Of a DNA stretch of 64,000 nucleotides, positions 22,557 through 34,503 are shown piece by piece. The position numbers and the translations under genes were made by a program. This stretch comes from Botryosphaeria dothidea (taxonomy: Eukaryota; Ascomycota; Dothideomycetes; Botryosphaeriales; Botryosphaeriaceae): the NCBI GenBank assembly GCA_011503125.2, contig WWBZ02000013.1, forward strand, positions 620,001-684,000, written 5' to 3'. The notes below the pieces were generated by a model. It saw only the letters and a program-made list of their open reading frames with translations. It was not told the origin of the DNA and did not search any database. The stretch's first letter is position 1; each line of letters begins with the position of its first letter.

Positions 22557-23604
22557 TCAACTATCTGTTGGAAATATAGTCTCAGAATGCTCCGAATTAG
22601 GTTTAGCGTCAAATAGTCTATATAGCAGGCACCCTCTCATACCCCTCTCATGGGACATGCCAACAATCCAGACAATAATCAAATCAACTTGATTTCCAAC
22701 ACTATCACTATCAGCTTCCCGGTAGGTCAGTTCGGGCGTGAAAGTCGCCCGCACAAGAAAAAAGTTCACTATCGTAGGAGCGGACGGCGATTTCGCTATG
22801 CATGATGATCAGCCGGCAGCAGCAAACAGAAAGGGATCGAGAGTACTTACGCATGGTGGCCTGCAAGGTCTCCTTGCACGTCTTCACAGCGCGGCCAATT
22901 GCATCCAGCTGAATGTACCCCTGGTCAAGGGCCCAGGAAACATTGCACAAGCCTTCGTAGATGGCATTGGTAACGCGCTCATCTCCGCACAACGTCAGTC
23001 GCCCCTTGTTGAACTGGATGGTGGCGAGAAAGTGGGCCAGGCGGCGGACCTCGGCGGAGACGGTGTCGCAATAGGGAGCAGGGCTCTCCCAGTGCGAGTG
23101 GAAGACGAGGTGCTTGATGTTGCCCGCGAGCAACGGGCGCGGCGTGCCGTCCGTGGCGATGGTCTTGAAGGCGCAGGTGCAGATTCCGAAGTGCTGGGCG
23201 GCCCAGAGAAGCGGAACGAACTCGTTGCGGACGGCGTGGCACACATCGCCGAGACGGCACGCTGCCAAGTCCTTCCTCGCCTGCTTCCCCTTCATCTTTC
23301 CCATCCTCTCCATTTCGTGTGGCGAAAACTTCTGCGGAACGACATATCGCCGCTCAAGACGCGAGGGATACGGGTGTGTGCATTTGCCAAGTCTGATGGG
23401 GTCGGGCACGATGGGTCCGTCCAGGTAGCGGGTGACGTCGTCGATGACAAACTTGTATACTAGGTTGCGAAGCTCGCCTGGGAGGTCCATGAAGCGGAAG
23501 GCGGCATTGTTCAAGGAATGTGAGATGCGGTTGTTCAAGGGACGAGATGTGGCATGGCGCTTGGAAGCAGCAGCCTTGGCTTGAAGTCTCGTTACGGGTG
23601 CCAT
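22557..23604 (-). CDS. LPxELRN-motif protein (2EXR/F-box-like), family member 1
   Basis: Exons 23604-22851 and 22795-22557 give 330 residues. I start at ATG 23604 (MAPVTRLQAKA). A longer in-frame start at 23853 adds a segment that looks like leader translation. After a basic N-terminus comes FRFMDLPGELRNLVYKFVI, the short motif that opens many fungal 2EXR/F-box-like proteins. Farther on, FVPLLWAAQHFGICTCAF gives a W...C.C pattern shared with the two neighbouring genes. The 55 bp intron (gtaagt...atag) joins ATMP to KSPSAPTIVNFF; the tail with YREADSDSVGNQVDLIIVW is acidic then hydrophobic. The family's function is not established; an F-box-like role in ubiquitin ligase complexes is only a suggestion. 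Confidence 0.7.
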
Positions 23605-24301
23605 GTCTTCGACCGGAATGAGATGCGTTGATGGACGGTCTTGTATGATGTGCGGTTGCTGATGGAGGCGCTGTAAGTCCTGTTGGATGTGCTCGCGAGA
23701 TGGGTTGTGTCCGTGGTTAAAGCTTGGTGTGGGACACAGGAGAAGGAAAGGCAGCGGTGGCAGGAAGAGCGTCTCATAAATACAGAGCTGCCATGGCCTG
23801 TGATCCGTTTCTTGCAGGCTAGATAGTAACACCGCGGCCCGACATTCGGTCAATAGCCAAATCAGCTAAGTATGTCACTCTTGGTGTAATCACAAACACC
23901 CTCGCCACACTCCATCACATGACTGACGAACGCCCTTGATCTCACCCAAGATGGCGCGAAGTCCCTCTTTGCTCCAGAATTTTCTAGGTATTCCGAGCGC
24001 TTCCAAAGCGGACTGCGGTTCCAACACCAAGCGTTCCACCTCCACAATCGAGTATAGCGCGCCTCATATGGCTGCTGAAGAAACTGTGCAGTGCGGTGAA
24101 GCCGGCAAGACCGAGGTAAATCACCCACCCCTCGCCACCCAAACAAAGTCACATCAAGAAACATTCTGTCACGTAGCGGGACTATGGTTGAAAAGTCCTC
24201 GTGCTGAGACCGCTTAGGATGCATTCAAACTAGGACCTCGTCTCGCTGGCCCCTCTCCGCCGAGAAGTGGAGGCATCATCGACAAGCCCTCCAATCGCGC
24301 C
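23605..24301. other. Divergent interval between two LPxELRN-motif genes
   Basis: Short upstream frames only. It must contain promoters for both flanking genes. Confidence 0.5.
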
Positions 24302-25009
24302 ATGACCAACACTGAACCGGCTTCGTCTACCTCTTCAGCACGTGGTCGATGCTCTACTAGAAAACTGTCCGCATTTCCTCTGTTCAAGCTCTCGGGCGAG
24401 CTTCGGAACGCCATTCACGGCTACATCACCGACGAAATCGCGGGTGAGACCGAGCGTGTACCCATTCCCCTAAAAAGCTGCGTCTTCAACTACATCGTCG
24501 ATACCCACGATGGCTCTCATATCGCTCTCAGGACGAACTCAATCACGACGGTGTTCCGCGAGTTCTCGGCGCTGAGCCAGGCCAGCAGTCAGTTGCGCCA
24601 GGAAATCTGGTCCTTCCTCTGGAGCCGCATCCGCTTCGAGATTTGCGACTGCCATCCTTCCGAGTGGTGCCCCGATTCGCTCTTCGGTCATTTCTTCGAT
24701 CCTCTGCCGCCCATGATCACGGGTCCTCGCTCCCTCGGGTGCGGCCGCGTCTCGAAGCTGAGTTTCGTGGCTGAGCATGACGACGCCTATTTGAGTGCCG
24801 CATTTTCGGTTGCTCAGCAAGTCGCTGCTTTCTTGGAGAAGCTCGAGTTTTCTGGCTGTATGGAGATTCGCGGCGGCAGACCCATTGCGTCTTGGTTCTG
24901 GTCTCTGGTGCCCCAATTCAAGAAGTACCTGCCAGACAATCAGGGCACGTCCCAGCAACAAAAGGACAGCCCGAAATTAGAGAAACGAGGTCATAGGGGG
25001 GAAACATGA
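24302..25009 (+). CDS. LPxELRN-motif-like protein, family member 2
   Basis: An uninterrupted frame of 235 residues. The opening motif is altered to FPLFKLSGELRNAIHGYI (Ser for Pro after the first Leu). The second family pattern is SFLWSRIRFEICDCHPSEW, again W...C.C. The order of blocks (LSQASSQLRQEIW, then a strand-rich middle, then AAFLEKLEFSG) parallels member 3, which points to common descent. The last 40 residues are polar and low in structure. A short 3' intron as in members 1 and 3 is possible but I could not place one. Function unknown. Confidence 0.65.
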   Translation: MTNTEPASSTSSARGRCSTRKLSAFPLFKLSGELRNAIHGYITDEIAGETERVPIPLKSCVFNYIVDTHDGSHIALRTNSITTVFREFSALSQASSQLRQEIWSFLWSRIRFEICDCHPSEWCPDSLFGHFFDPLPPMITGPRSLGCGRVSKLSFVAEHDDAYLSAAFSVAQQVAAFLEKLEFSGCMEIRGGRPIASWFWSLVPQFKKYLPDNQGTSQQQKDSPKLEKRGHRGET

Positions 25010-25527
25010 GGAGGCATCGTGGGCGAGATATCATGAGGAGGTACATTTGGGTCTGCTGTCATTAGCGTAGCTTCCACGTCTAAAAACCTTCCGAAGTCTG
25101 CTTCCAGAACCTGTGCGATGTTTGTTGAAGGAACGGCGTGCGAGAATATGGGCGCACGTGCACTCTCTTTTTGTCCTACATTGTGAAAAGTCAAGTTGCG
25201 GTGGGATGGTGGGGAGGGAGCGACGTGCGCTAACCGAAAATCGTAATTTCGCGCAGGGAAGCTCGACGGGCCGATCCCTGAGCTTAAAGAGACCACTCCA
25301 CATCACCAACCTCACCGACCACATGGTGCACGCACAAAAACTTGCTACAGCAACGGTGGGGAGTGGAAAAATTCGGCCGGATGCAAATGTCACAGTAATT
25401 ACTAGACAGTTGCATCGGGACGAGTGCTTCCACTCCCCACGCAAGTATCGAATTTCACACGAAGGAGACATGTTGTGGGACATGGTAAATTTTGAACACT
25501 GGTGGTGGTACAGTCACGTGCCGCTAC

Positions 25528-26412
25528 CTACGCCCTGGTCTTGAAGTTCAGCCTTAGCTGGAACTCAATGATCTCCTTGTCCTTCTCCGTGTACGTAGCC
25601 GGGACCTCGTGACCGAAAGTCCTAATAGGGTTCTTCTTACCCTTCGCATTGCTGGGCGCGAACACGTTGGAGTCTATTTAGTAGAAAATCAGTGCAGAAT
25701 GTCACCGACAAGCTGCGGACAGGAAGAACTCACTCTGGGCCTTAGAGGCCTTGAAGACGGCATCACCATACACCGCCTCGCACACTTCCGCCAGGCTGCC
25801 AGTCGACTCGTAGTGACTGGTGCAGATGACTACCAGTCCCTTCTTGAACTGGTTGACGTCAAACCGGGGACCGACAAGGAGAAGACTGCCACTGAACTGG
25901 GCAGCCTCCAGGAAGAGAGCACACTGGCCAAGGTAGCGGAAATCGTGTTTACCGGCGTGGATCTGCAAGGTGATTTGTTGGAGATTGGCTGTCGACAAGA
26001 AGCTGAACTGGTGCTGACTGCCGGTCTGCAGATTGGTGACAGGGAGGAACTGCTTGGACAAGGCGCAGGTGCAGAGGTGAGCATCGTTTGACTCCCAGAA
26101 GACTGACATGATCTCGGCGCGGACTTGGCGACAGGTGCTGCGGAGGTAGTCGTATCTGATGCGGCCGATCGGGCCGTTGCTCTTCTTGAGGACAGGGTGC
26201 CAGTAGCTGTTTCTGAGGTGACATTTGTTGATCTTGAAGCGGCTGAGAGGGATGTTGCCGATGAGCTCCTTGTAGATCATGTTGCGAATTTCTGCCGGGA
26301 GCTTGAGGAAAGGTGAGGTGAAGTGAGGGGCGTCGCCGGGCTTAGTCTTCTTCTGGGGAGCAGCAGGGGAAACACTGCGACTGCGCTTGAGCGTGACGGC
26401 TGACGAAGACAT
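25528..26412 (-). CDS. LPxELRN-motif protein, family member 3
   Basis: Exons 26412-25734 and 25673-25528 give 274 residues. The N-terminus is Ser/Arg/Lys-rich (MSSSAVTLKRSRSVSP), then FLKLPAEIRNMIYKELI, the conserved opening motif. STCRQVRAEIMSVFWESND and HLCTCAL give the same W...C.C pattern as its neighbours. A 60 bp intron (gtgagt...atag) near the 3' end leads to a short charged last exon ending QLRLNFKTRA. The 5' flank carries a long GGT/TTG microsatellite immediately upstream of the ATG. Function unknown. Confidence 0.75.
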
Positions 26413-26413
26413 G

Positions 26414-26456
26414 TTGGCGGTGGTGGTGCGGTTGGTGGTGGTGGTGGTCGTTGTTT

Positions 26457-26487
<31 letters not shown>

Positions 26488-26500
26488 GGTGGTGGTGGTG
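26414..26500. repeat. TTG/TGG trinucleotide microsatellite
   Basis: Tandem TGG, then about ten TTG, then TGG again, directly upstream of family member 3, so within its leader or promoter. Read on the minus strand it is CAA/CCA. Confidence 0.9.
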
Positions 26501-26887
26501 TGGGAGGAAAAGAAGAGAGAGAATGGGGTGTGGTGGGGGTTTTATATGCGTCCATGGTGCCGATGAAATGCTGCACGTGGGAGCAGTTCCGGGGGTTACT
26601 GACTCATTGACGTGTATGAAGTAGGTACGGCCGCTGTAGAAACTTCTGTCTGGGTCGTTCCTTCTCAATTCCGGTGCAAGTCCAAGCCCGTTGACTCATT
26701 CATCACGGTGAGGCAGACGTGACACTCACAGACAGCGGAGCTTGGACCCTCGTGGTACTTTGATATGTGAATTTATTCAGCTGATCCAGGTGTGGAAATC
26801 CCTCCATGTAGGAATATCTGAAAAGTTGAGATACCACAATCGCTATCACGGCCATTTCCCTCGATGCTGGTCCAAGGAGCAGAGTTT

Positions 26888-27356
26888 CTACATTTTATGC
26901 GTGCTGATCTTCAAAGCAGTTACAGCAACTACCTTGACTCTATTGCATCCCGAGTAAAGGGGTTTGGATGTACACTCGTGTCCGGATGCATAATTCACTC
27001 CCCATGCCACTCTGTCACGTTCTGCTGAACGAACAGAAGCAAAGATCTCCCAGAGCATTTGCCTTGCAGTTCTTGGGCGTTCAGAGTCTTCAGATAAGTT
27101 GAAGAGGTGGTATAGTGCATCGAGAGGACCCCCGATCACGACGCAAGGAAAGTAATGTGTAAAAACTTTATCAATGCTAAATAGAGCTTGCTCTGCGTTT
27201 ATGTCACGGAAGGTCTTTCGGTAAGTAATTATTCGCCACTGCTGTGCACGAGATATTCTAGCTGTTAGATATTTTTGTCGAATGACGTTGGGCTCTGCGA
27301 CTTACGATTGCCCCAAGTCTCAACACCTTAGAACCGTGAAGTTGCAAGAGCAACAT
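26888..27356 (-). CDS. Small hypothetical protein, two exons
   Basis: Exons 27356-27306 and 27241-26888 give 134 residues. The 64 bp intron has donor gtaagt, a CTAAC branch sequence and acceptor cacag, and both sides are phase 0, which is why I call it. The protein starts MLLLQLHGSKVLRLGAI, then WRIITYRKTFRDINAEQALF, VFTHYFPCVVIGG and ARQMLWEIFASVRSAERDR. No domain is recognised. It could be the surviving part of a larger decayed gene. Confidence 0.4.
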
Positions 27357-27639
27357 AGAAAAGATCTTAAATTTTGAAGAAAGTAGCTGGCACAATAGTA
27401 ACGCATGCTTCGTTGTAGAAGTGGCTGTGAGTAAGATCAAAGATCTCGATGGATAGGTGTGGAGGTGGCTAGGCAATTACAAGCGATGGTGAAAAACGAT
27501 GAAAGTGAGGGCAAGTGGTTGGGACACGGGCGCCGGAAGGGGTGTTCATGATGTAAGAGTACGCGTAGCAGATGTGCGGTCTAAATACGGGCGTGTATGC
27601 CGTTGTGAAGAGGCCTTGGGCGGCAGGGTAATGGCATAA

Positions 27640-28085
27640 AAGGCAAATAGTTGACGCTTGTTCTCAGCTCACGGTAAATCGCCATGCTAGTCTCCTGGCT
27701 CCAGGGCCCGAGTGGATTGTCAATCTAATTGCCATACCAAGGATGCTAGGAAAGTCCCATGGTGGATCCCAGGCGTGTGTGTTCGAGTCCCCTCGGGGGC
27801 GCTTGCACGGGGCCCTCCGAAGGGTACCAGCGTTGACTCCCCAGACATCGGGGTGGGTCCGGATAGGTGGCCCTAGGCTAGTATACATTGGAGTCCAGCT
27901 CGGCTGGTCGGTCAGGATGCCCCCTGTCTCGCGGTGACGTTCAGCACCCTCTGTGTATATGACAACGCGGCTGTTAGGATTGCTCAGCCACCCAGGTCTC
28001 ATGACAGCTGAATGTAGCTGTCATAGTAGCCGGTTCAATTCCGGCCGGCTGGTCCAATTCCCTCCGGACCTGGTATTCTTTTTTT
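27640..28085 (+). mobile_element. Possible SINE / Pol III-type element
   Basis: The stretch is non-coding and rich in short hairpins. It contains two B-box-like sequences: GTTCGAGTCC near 27780 and GGTTCAATTCC near 28032. The second sits in a perfect five-base T-arm-like stem (gccgg/ccggc). It is preceded by a stem-loop (TGACAGCT with AGCTGTCA) like an anticodon arm, and followed by another short hairpin (ggtcc/ggacc) and seven T at 28079-28085, which could end Pol III transcription. A canonical tRNA cloverleaf could not be completed. The edges are approximate. Confidence 0.3.
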
Positions 28086-29070
28086 GCCCTTGTGCTCCCC
28101 CTCCACTCGCTCTCGTTCCGTAACTCACTGCGATCATCGCCATCAGCATCGCGCCCCTCATCAACTTCCATGGTGTTTGTCCCTCGCGACCCCAGCCAAC
28201 TACTTACTCTCCTTCACCTTTGCCACTCGCGCTTGCTCACTTCTACCTATCTCCTTCCCCACCTCTGCGCCCGTTCTTCACAGCGCTACTTCCTCAACAC
28301 CGCACAGCGCCCGCCTTACCCTCGCCACCTACCACCACCCTCACGACAGCCTTTGACAGGCCGAGTCCGCACCATCCTCACTCGCACAGCCTGACCTCTG
28401 CAGCTGTGAACCAAGCCAGCACCCCTCATCCCGCGCAGACGAGACTAGCAACTTCACACATTCGGCCATCACCATTCAAAACCTGTGACTCCATCCACAC
28501 AGATGCACGCACATACACTTCCATCCTCGCGCTCGAGGAAGGCAAAGTGAAGGGGAAACAAAGCGACGGTTGCAACACCAGCCCGAGTAAAGTCGTGCCC
28601 GGTCTGGTCCTTGAGTGAAGTGCGGCGCGGCGGAGGCGTTCTGCATTGTTCTTGGACGACCATCGTGTCGACGACAAATGAGGCGGAGTGAGGACAACAA
28701 CAATGCGACCAACCACAATTGGCCGTCTCTGGCAGCGGCGACCGTCCCGCATCTGGTACTGAGTAGTTTGATAAGAAAGTCATGGATATCTCTCGAGCCA
28801 AGCTGCACTACAGACTGTCTTTTGTTCTTCCCTCGCCTCCAAGATCTTCTGGCCCCACCGGCCAGCAGTCAGAAGAAAACGCCATCCCAATGCCACCGCA
28901 CCACCTCACCGTCCTCATCAGTCAATAATCTCCTAAGCATACAATGTTCGAAATGAAGCCCCCCCCCCTAAAACCATTCATCCCCAAACCCCCATCCCCG
29001 CCACCGACTCCAAGCACTGAGCTCTCAAGCCGTTACGAAACCTCTCTGACATACATGTGCATGCGGCCAT
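28086..29070. other. Intergenic region, no gene seen
   Basis: C-rich and pyrimidine-rich DNA downstream of dug2. Overlapping frames on both strands lack motifs. Confidence 0.5.
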
Positions 29071-32000
29071 CTACTTCCGTGGCAACTCCCCAAACACCCT
29101 CTTAAAAATCTCCTTGCTCCGATACAAATTCACTAGTCTAAACCTCTCATTATCCAAATGCGCGCTATCGCTCGCCTGGCCGCAGGGGAGGTGCGCAGCA
29201 GGGGCGTCAAACTCCTTCTCGAGGAAGCGAATACTCGGGATGCTGCCGCCCTCGCGGATGTACAGCGGACGGAGAGGCTGCTTGGGCGCGGTGGGGTCGT
29301 CGCTGGTCTTCTCGGCGGGCGGGGTGACGCTGCCGTTGGCGAGGGTGGAGGACGTAGTGGGGGAGCGCGGGGTTAAGCTGGAGGGCGGGGGGTTGTCGAA
29401 GTAGCCTGATGCTGCGGGAGTGCTGCCGTTGGAGGTGTTGGGCCTGGTTGAGGAGGTCGCGACGACGGAGCTGCGGCGGCGCTCCTGGACGGGGCGCCAC
29501 ACCTCGGTGATGGCGGATTCGAGCGTCTTGTACATCTCGTTGTTGAAATCGCCGAGCCAGGGCTCCGCGAGGTGGTCGATGGTGACGGTGAGCTTGTTTT
29601 TGGATTCGATTTTGGCGAACTCGGCGTTGAGGAAGTCGGTGAGGGCGGTTGCGACCTCTGTAGCTTCCTGGTTCGGCACGAGGCGGAGGGAGAGCGAGGC
29701 GCGGGCGAGACGGGGGATGATGGTCGAGTTCTCCGGGCCTGACGTGTGGAATCGGTGGATGGTGAGGGAAGGCTCGCGCCATCTGCGGATGAGGGAATTC
29801 GCAAGGTCCTCTGGGTCGCCAAGGTCTGGGTTGCGCGAAATGAGCGAGTGTCCAATCTCGTCGTAGAGCTTCTTCTCGTCGGGGCTCAGAGGAGGAATTG
29901 GATCATAGAAGCCAGGGATTTCGATCCTTCCATGCGGGCCTGTTAGCTTTGCGAGAAGCATGATCAAGTCCTTCAAGGACTCGTCAAGAAGCGAGCTTCC
30001 GTCAACGCCACTGTGAAGGTCGGGGTGCGGGCTCTCAATCTGAACGGTTGCATGAATCACTCCGCGCAGACCATAAGTTAGGCAGGGCGCATGGTCATCA
30101 AGCCAGTAGCTGTTGGCCAGGAGGATCCAATCCACATTACCAATGAGCTTCTTGTTGCGTCGAACGGCTTCAGGAAAGCCTCGAGAACCAGATTCCTCCT
30201 CGCCCTCAATCAGGAAAATGATATCGGACTCGAGTGCCTGCTCTTCCAGAAGCTCCGCTACTGCGAAGATGGCAGCCATGATTGGTCCTTTGTTATCAGA
30301 TGTACCACGTCCGTAGAGGAAGCCGTCGATGCCCTCCATGGCGAAAGGATCGACAAGCCACTTGCCATCTTCGTTTTCTGCTGCAATCACATCGTAGTGG
30401 CCGTAGAACAGTATCTTTTTCCTGTCGCTGGACGTTGACGGGTTCCCTCTGAATTTTGCAAATATTACAGGGTTGAACGGATCCTCGGTGTTGAGCATCT
30501 CGGTGGTGGCTCCAAAGTTCTTGAAAACGGAGCGCAGATACGAGGCGCCTCTCCTGCAATCCACCTTGTACCGCGGATTAGATGAGACGGTACGGTATGA
30601 AACAAACCGTTTGAGGAATTCAAAGAGCTGCTCATTGCTGGTTGCCGTAGATTTCGGTGGCACGACTTGGCAATCTCGTACATCCCAGACGGCAATGGTA
30701 GCATCGTTGCCGCCAGTGACATAAACGGGCCTATTGTTCGAGACAGTGAAAGCGGATGCAAGAACAAGGCCTTCGTGGGCCTGGAACTTTCCAATCGTCT
30801 CGTACTGCCGGTTTAGTTTCTAGACTCTAGTCAGCTCAATAGTTATTTTTGCCACGGATGGGTGGCCGCGCACCTGCACAGAACCCCGGTCCCCTGCTCC
30901 GAAGAGAAAGCCGCCGCCAATGGAAATGGTCAGGACGTCGCCGACGTTCGTCTTCAAGCTTCGCACGAGTTGTTTGGTCTCCAGGTCCCACACATTGATC
31001 TCGCCATCTGGCCGGCCGCCGTACAGGAAAGTGCCATCCAGGACCATCGATTGGACGGCATTGCCTTCTTCCCTACCATCGTCGAGGGCATTCAATTCCC
31101 GGATCGCACCGCCGGCGTCTTGTCCCAGCCTCCAGAGCTTGATCACTCCATCCCCGCCTCCTGAAATAAGGATCTCCTTGTCCGCGTACCCAGCCACCGA
31201 GCCGCTAGCGAGCAGCATGCAGTATACGTAGCCATAGTGGGCGAATTGGTGGATGTACTGCTTATCGATCTCCAATTCCTGACCGCCCTTCGCGTCGCGA
31301 GGCGCACCCGAGAATTCTGGCCTCGGGGTTCTGATTCCGCCAGGACCGAGGGAATCGAAGAAGCGGTCTTCGCGGAAGGAGGGGTGGGCGGTGGGTTTGG
31401 GCACCGGGCGGTTGTCCTTCTCGTTCAGGTTGTACCACTGAATGCTTGTGTTCTGCGCGCCGAGGTAGACGGTGCGCAGGGCGCACGAGTAGGAGACGCA
31501 GTAGACATCACCGATATCGTAGGCCGAGTAGATGGAGTACTCGCGGGCGAAGGTGCGCGTGTTCCAGACCTGGGCACAAAGTGAGTCACAACACAAAGGC
31601 ACGAGGGGCGATGCTTGCACGCACGTTGACAATGCGGTCGCCGGCACTGGAGAAGAGGAATTGCTGGTCCTGCGACAGGCATAACCCAAGCACGCTGCCG
31701 CGGTGGCCCTCGATGATGGCGACGCGGCCATAGGTCTCGAGGCCGTAGACCAGGATCTCACCGCCTTCGGTGCCGGCGAAGATGTACTGAGCAGAGACGG
31801 CAAGGGCAAGGATGCTCTTGTCGTGCCTCATGCGATGGAACAGGCCGGGGGCTTGGAACTGCTTCGGAGGGGAAGCCATTTGGATGCTTCCGTCAAGCGC
31901 CATTGCGGGCTCATCGTGTGCTGCAACGGGTCACGGTCAGCGGCGCGTCGCGAAAATCAGCCGGCGGGAGGCGGGCGGCGAGGAGCGGTGTGTACGTAGC

Positions 32001-32466
32001 GTCCTTCTGGCGCTTCTTTCAGCCTTCGGTGGGCCTTGCGACCCCACAAGGCGCGTCGGGGGATCTGAGGTTGGAAAAGACGGTGATGCCAACTCGGGCC
32101 GATCCATGCCTGGCTCGACAAGACCTACTTACCGGCTGACGGCCTCCCTGTTTCCGCCTGCTGCTGCTGCTCCTCCTCCACTTCCACCACTTCGTCCTCC
32201 TCGCCCCGCGCCAGACTGCGCGATCCCACGCCGCACATGCTCCCTGTCGTTGGCGTCGCAGCTTGACGAGGCGGCTGATGGAACGCGCTTCGTCCGACCG
32301 AGCTGCACCCGGCAAAATCCAGTGATTCGAGCAGGTCCGGTCTCCACTGCGGCGGCGGTCGACGAATGCTCGCGCGTGCCCGTCCGGGGGGTTTCTGACT
32401 GTTTCTATAGGGGGCGTGCTCGTCTCCCCTTTCATGTTTCGCGATCGGTGACGCATCAAACGCCAT
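29071..32466 (-). CDS. dug2: Glutathione degradosome subunit Dug2 (WD40 + M20 peptidase)
   Basis: Exons 32466-32133, 31920-31625, 31569-30874 and 30819-29071 give 1024 residues. The first exon is a basic, Ser-rich and Glu-rich N-terminus (RNSQKPPGRARASI; EVVEVEEEQQQQ). WD40 repeats occupy about 140-490 (GGEILVYGLETYG; GGGDGVIKLWR; GGRPDGEINVWDLET; TGGNDATIAVWDVRD). The M20 peptidase domain starts near 500, with metal-binding motifs LFYGHYDV, GRGTSDNKGP and IEGEEESGS, then HPDLHSGVDG. In yeast, Dug2 joins Dug3 in a complex that breaks down glutathione independently of gamma-glutamyl transpeptidase. The fused WD40-M20 architecture and the length match. A Ser/Pro/Thr-rich insert near residues 890-950 is probably a disordered loop. 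Confidence 0.9.
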
Positions 32467-34503
32467 TGGGCTCGTCGCGGTCGCGGTTTTGGCTCTTGGT
32501 TGGGGCTTATTACACGATGACGATATTGCTCCGGGCTATGGCGGCATGCGTAACTTTGCGGCTCTGCCTGAGGACGGTCTCAAAAACGGCCGCTGCAGCG
32601 AGTTGGAGGTCGACCCTGGGGGCGCCCGTTGCCGCCATGATCTGCGCTATGAGCTGTCGCCGTCTGCAGGTACAATTCACGCACAGTCCCGCCGTCCTTG
32701 GGAGCGTTTGGGGAAAAGCAAAAGCGCTGCGTTGTACAGGACGAAACAGCGGGCGGGCGCATGCAAACGCGTCAACAGCCAGCTGAGAGAGGGAGTGCCA
32801 CGACGATGAGTTGGCCAACTTCTCCTCACGAGCGTGGCTGGCGGGATGCCCGAATAGGCATCAACACCTATTGCGCAGGCAGAATGCGCGCAGAGATCAT
32901 GCGCGAACGAGGGGATATATGTAGGAATGCATTGCATCTGCGCTCCCATTGGCCTCGGAAGCTCGCGATCGCCCCTACCTGGAGTATACAGGCTGGGCGG
33001 CGCACCTTCAGGCTCCGATGCAGCAACGGGCGGTTCTAGAGGGTGGTACGCATGTAGCAACGCGGGGGAGTCAGCACATTCGACCCCATTGGTGCAGCGA
33101 GGGAGCATTTTGTCTGAGACAGCAGAGCAGCGAATGGGACCATGGCCGGTATCGACGGGCTTGCAGAGGCAGGATGCGGCTCTCGCAGGCAAACAGGTGA
33201 CCGTGATGCTGGTCAGCAGAAGCGGCGGCATCCCTGCTAATTAAGTTGCTGCTTATGGGGGAAGAAAGTCCGCCTATGATGGTGTTTGTGCGGCTGCAGA
33301 GGCAGCCGTCGGCTCTTGCTGGAAGCGTGCGCATGGGCGGACGAAGCAGCAATCAGGCAACGTGAGCATGCGAAGATATGATGATGAGCGCGTCTAGAAA
33401 CATTGCTCGGACTTAATCAGGACCTTACGTCGCGACACTCTCTCTGCGACCTGTCCTAACCTTGCTGGTGGCCGTCTCTGCGCGCCCGACTGCGACTGCG
33501 ACGACGACGCTGTGGCGCAGCTGCTGTGGCGGTGGCATGCGCGCACGATGACTGGGCTGGCTTGTCTTGTCTCAAACAGACGCTGACGCTAGGAGCGAGC
33601 CGAGAGACACAGTGGCAGGGACAGGGCAGCTGAAGAGTGAGAAATTTGCATGCGCGCGGCATCTTCCCCGCCGCCATGCAAAGCTTGAGGCTGCGAATCG
33701 TGCAGTGGTGGTGGGTGCGCTGGCGGTCGTGAGACTGGACGCGCGCGGGCGTGGGCGTGGGCGTGGCGTGGGTGCAGCAGTTGGGTTGCCGCTTATCCCG
33801 CTCTGCCCCTCGAGCGTTGGGCACGGCGCTGCAGACTGACATCAAGCACGAGATTCGGAGCGCAGCCATCTCATGCAGGCTGCAGACGACGAGCAGACGC
33901 AGCAGGCGCCGCGGGGCCGGGGCCAATGTCACAGTGCAGACCGCGATTCCAGTTGCACGGATGGCGGAGCAGATCTTCGCGAAGCGCCGGCCACAGACGA
34001 GCGCGGTCGGCCGCTGGCAGCGTGCCACGATTTGCTGGCCGCTCACACCGACTGCTCATTTGCTTCCTGATCCCGCCCTTCCCCGGTCTCCCTCCCACGC
34101 TTCGGCCAGCGATAGCCAGGGCCGCCTTCCTGTCCGGCCCACCCTCTTAACCTGATCCCCGGCGCCTCCAGCTCTGCCAGCCGCCATGCGAAACCTGTGA
34201 AGTACCCGGCCTCCGCCTGCGACTCAACACCGAGCAGGCCTGTGCCATTGCAACCCCGTCTCTCCCGCTCTCCTGTCTCTTGCCAGCCATCCTACAAGAA
34301 CGCCGCCGGTCGCGTTCGCCCTCGCTGTCTTGGTCCTCCTGCACCCGTAGTGGAGCCCAAGCACCGCAACCCTGCCACCACGAGCTTCTGCCCGTCATCC
34401 TTGTTGACCGGCGAATGCGAACGGAATCCCCTATACCCAGATTGTTTCACCACCTGTACGCCCAAGTTGCACCTGCAGCTGCCAGCGACGGCCTCTTGCC
34501 AGA
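32467..34503. other. 2-kb GC-rich interval, no supported gene
   Basis: This lies between the divergent starts of dug2 and the gene at 34504, so it contains both promoters. Several long overlapping frames occur on both strands, but they are Arg/Ala/Cys-rich, change frame freely and have no motif. The stretch 34150-34503 is pyrimidine-rich, as expected of a leader. Confidence 0.55.

Noticed and set aside
22738..23463. 241-codon open frame on the plus strand
   Set aside because: It is antisense to LPxELRN-motif gene 1, which has the recognisable motif, intron and better start.
27690..28060. Functional tRNA gene
   Set aside because: T-arm-like and anticodon-arm-like stems are present, but no matching acceptor stem or proper seven-base anticodon loop could be drawn.
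33456..34046. 196-codon minus-strand frame
   Set aside because: Cys/Arg/Ala-rich, no domain, overlaps other frames in the dug2 upstream region; most likely chance in GC-rich DNA.
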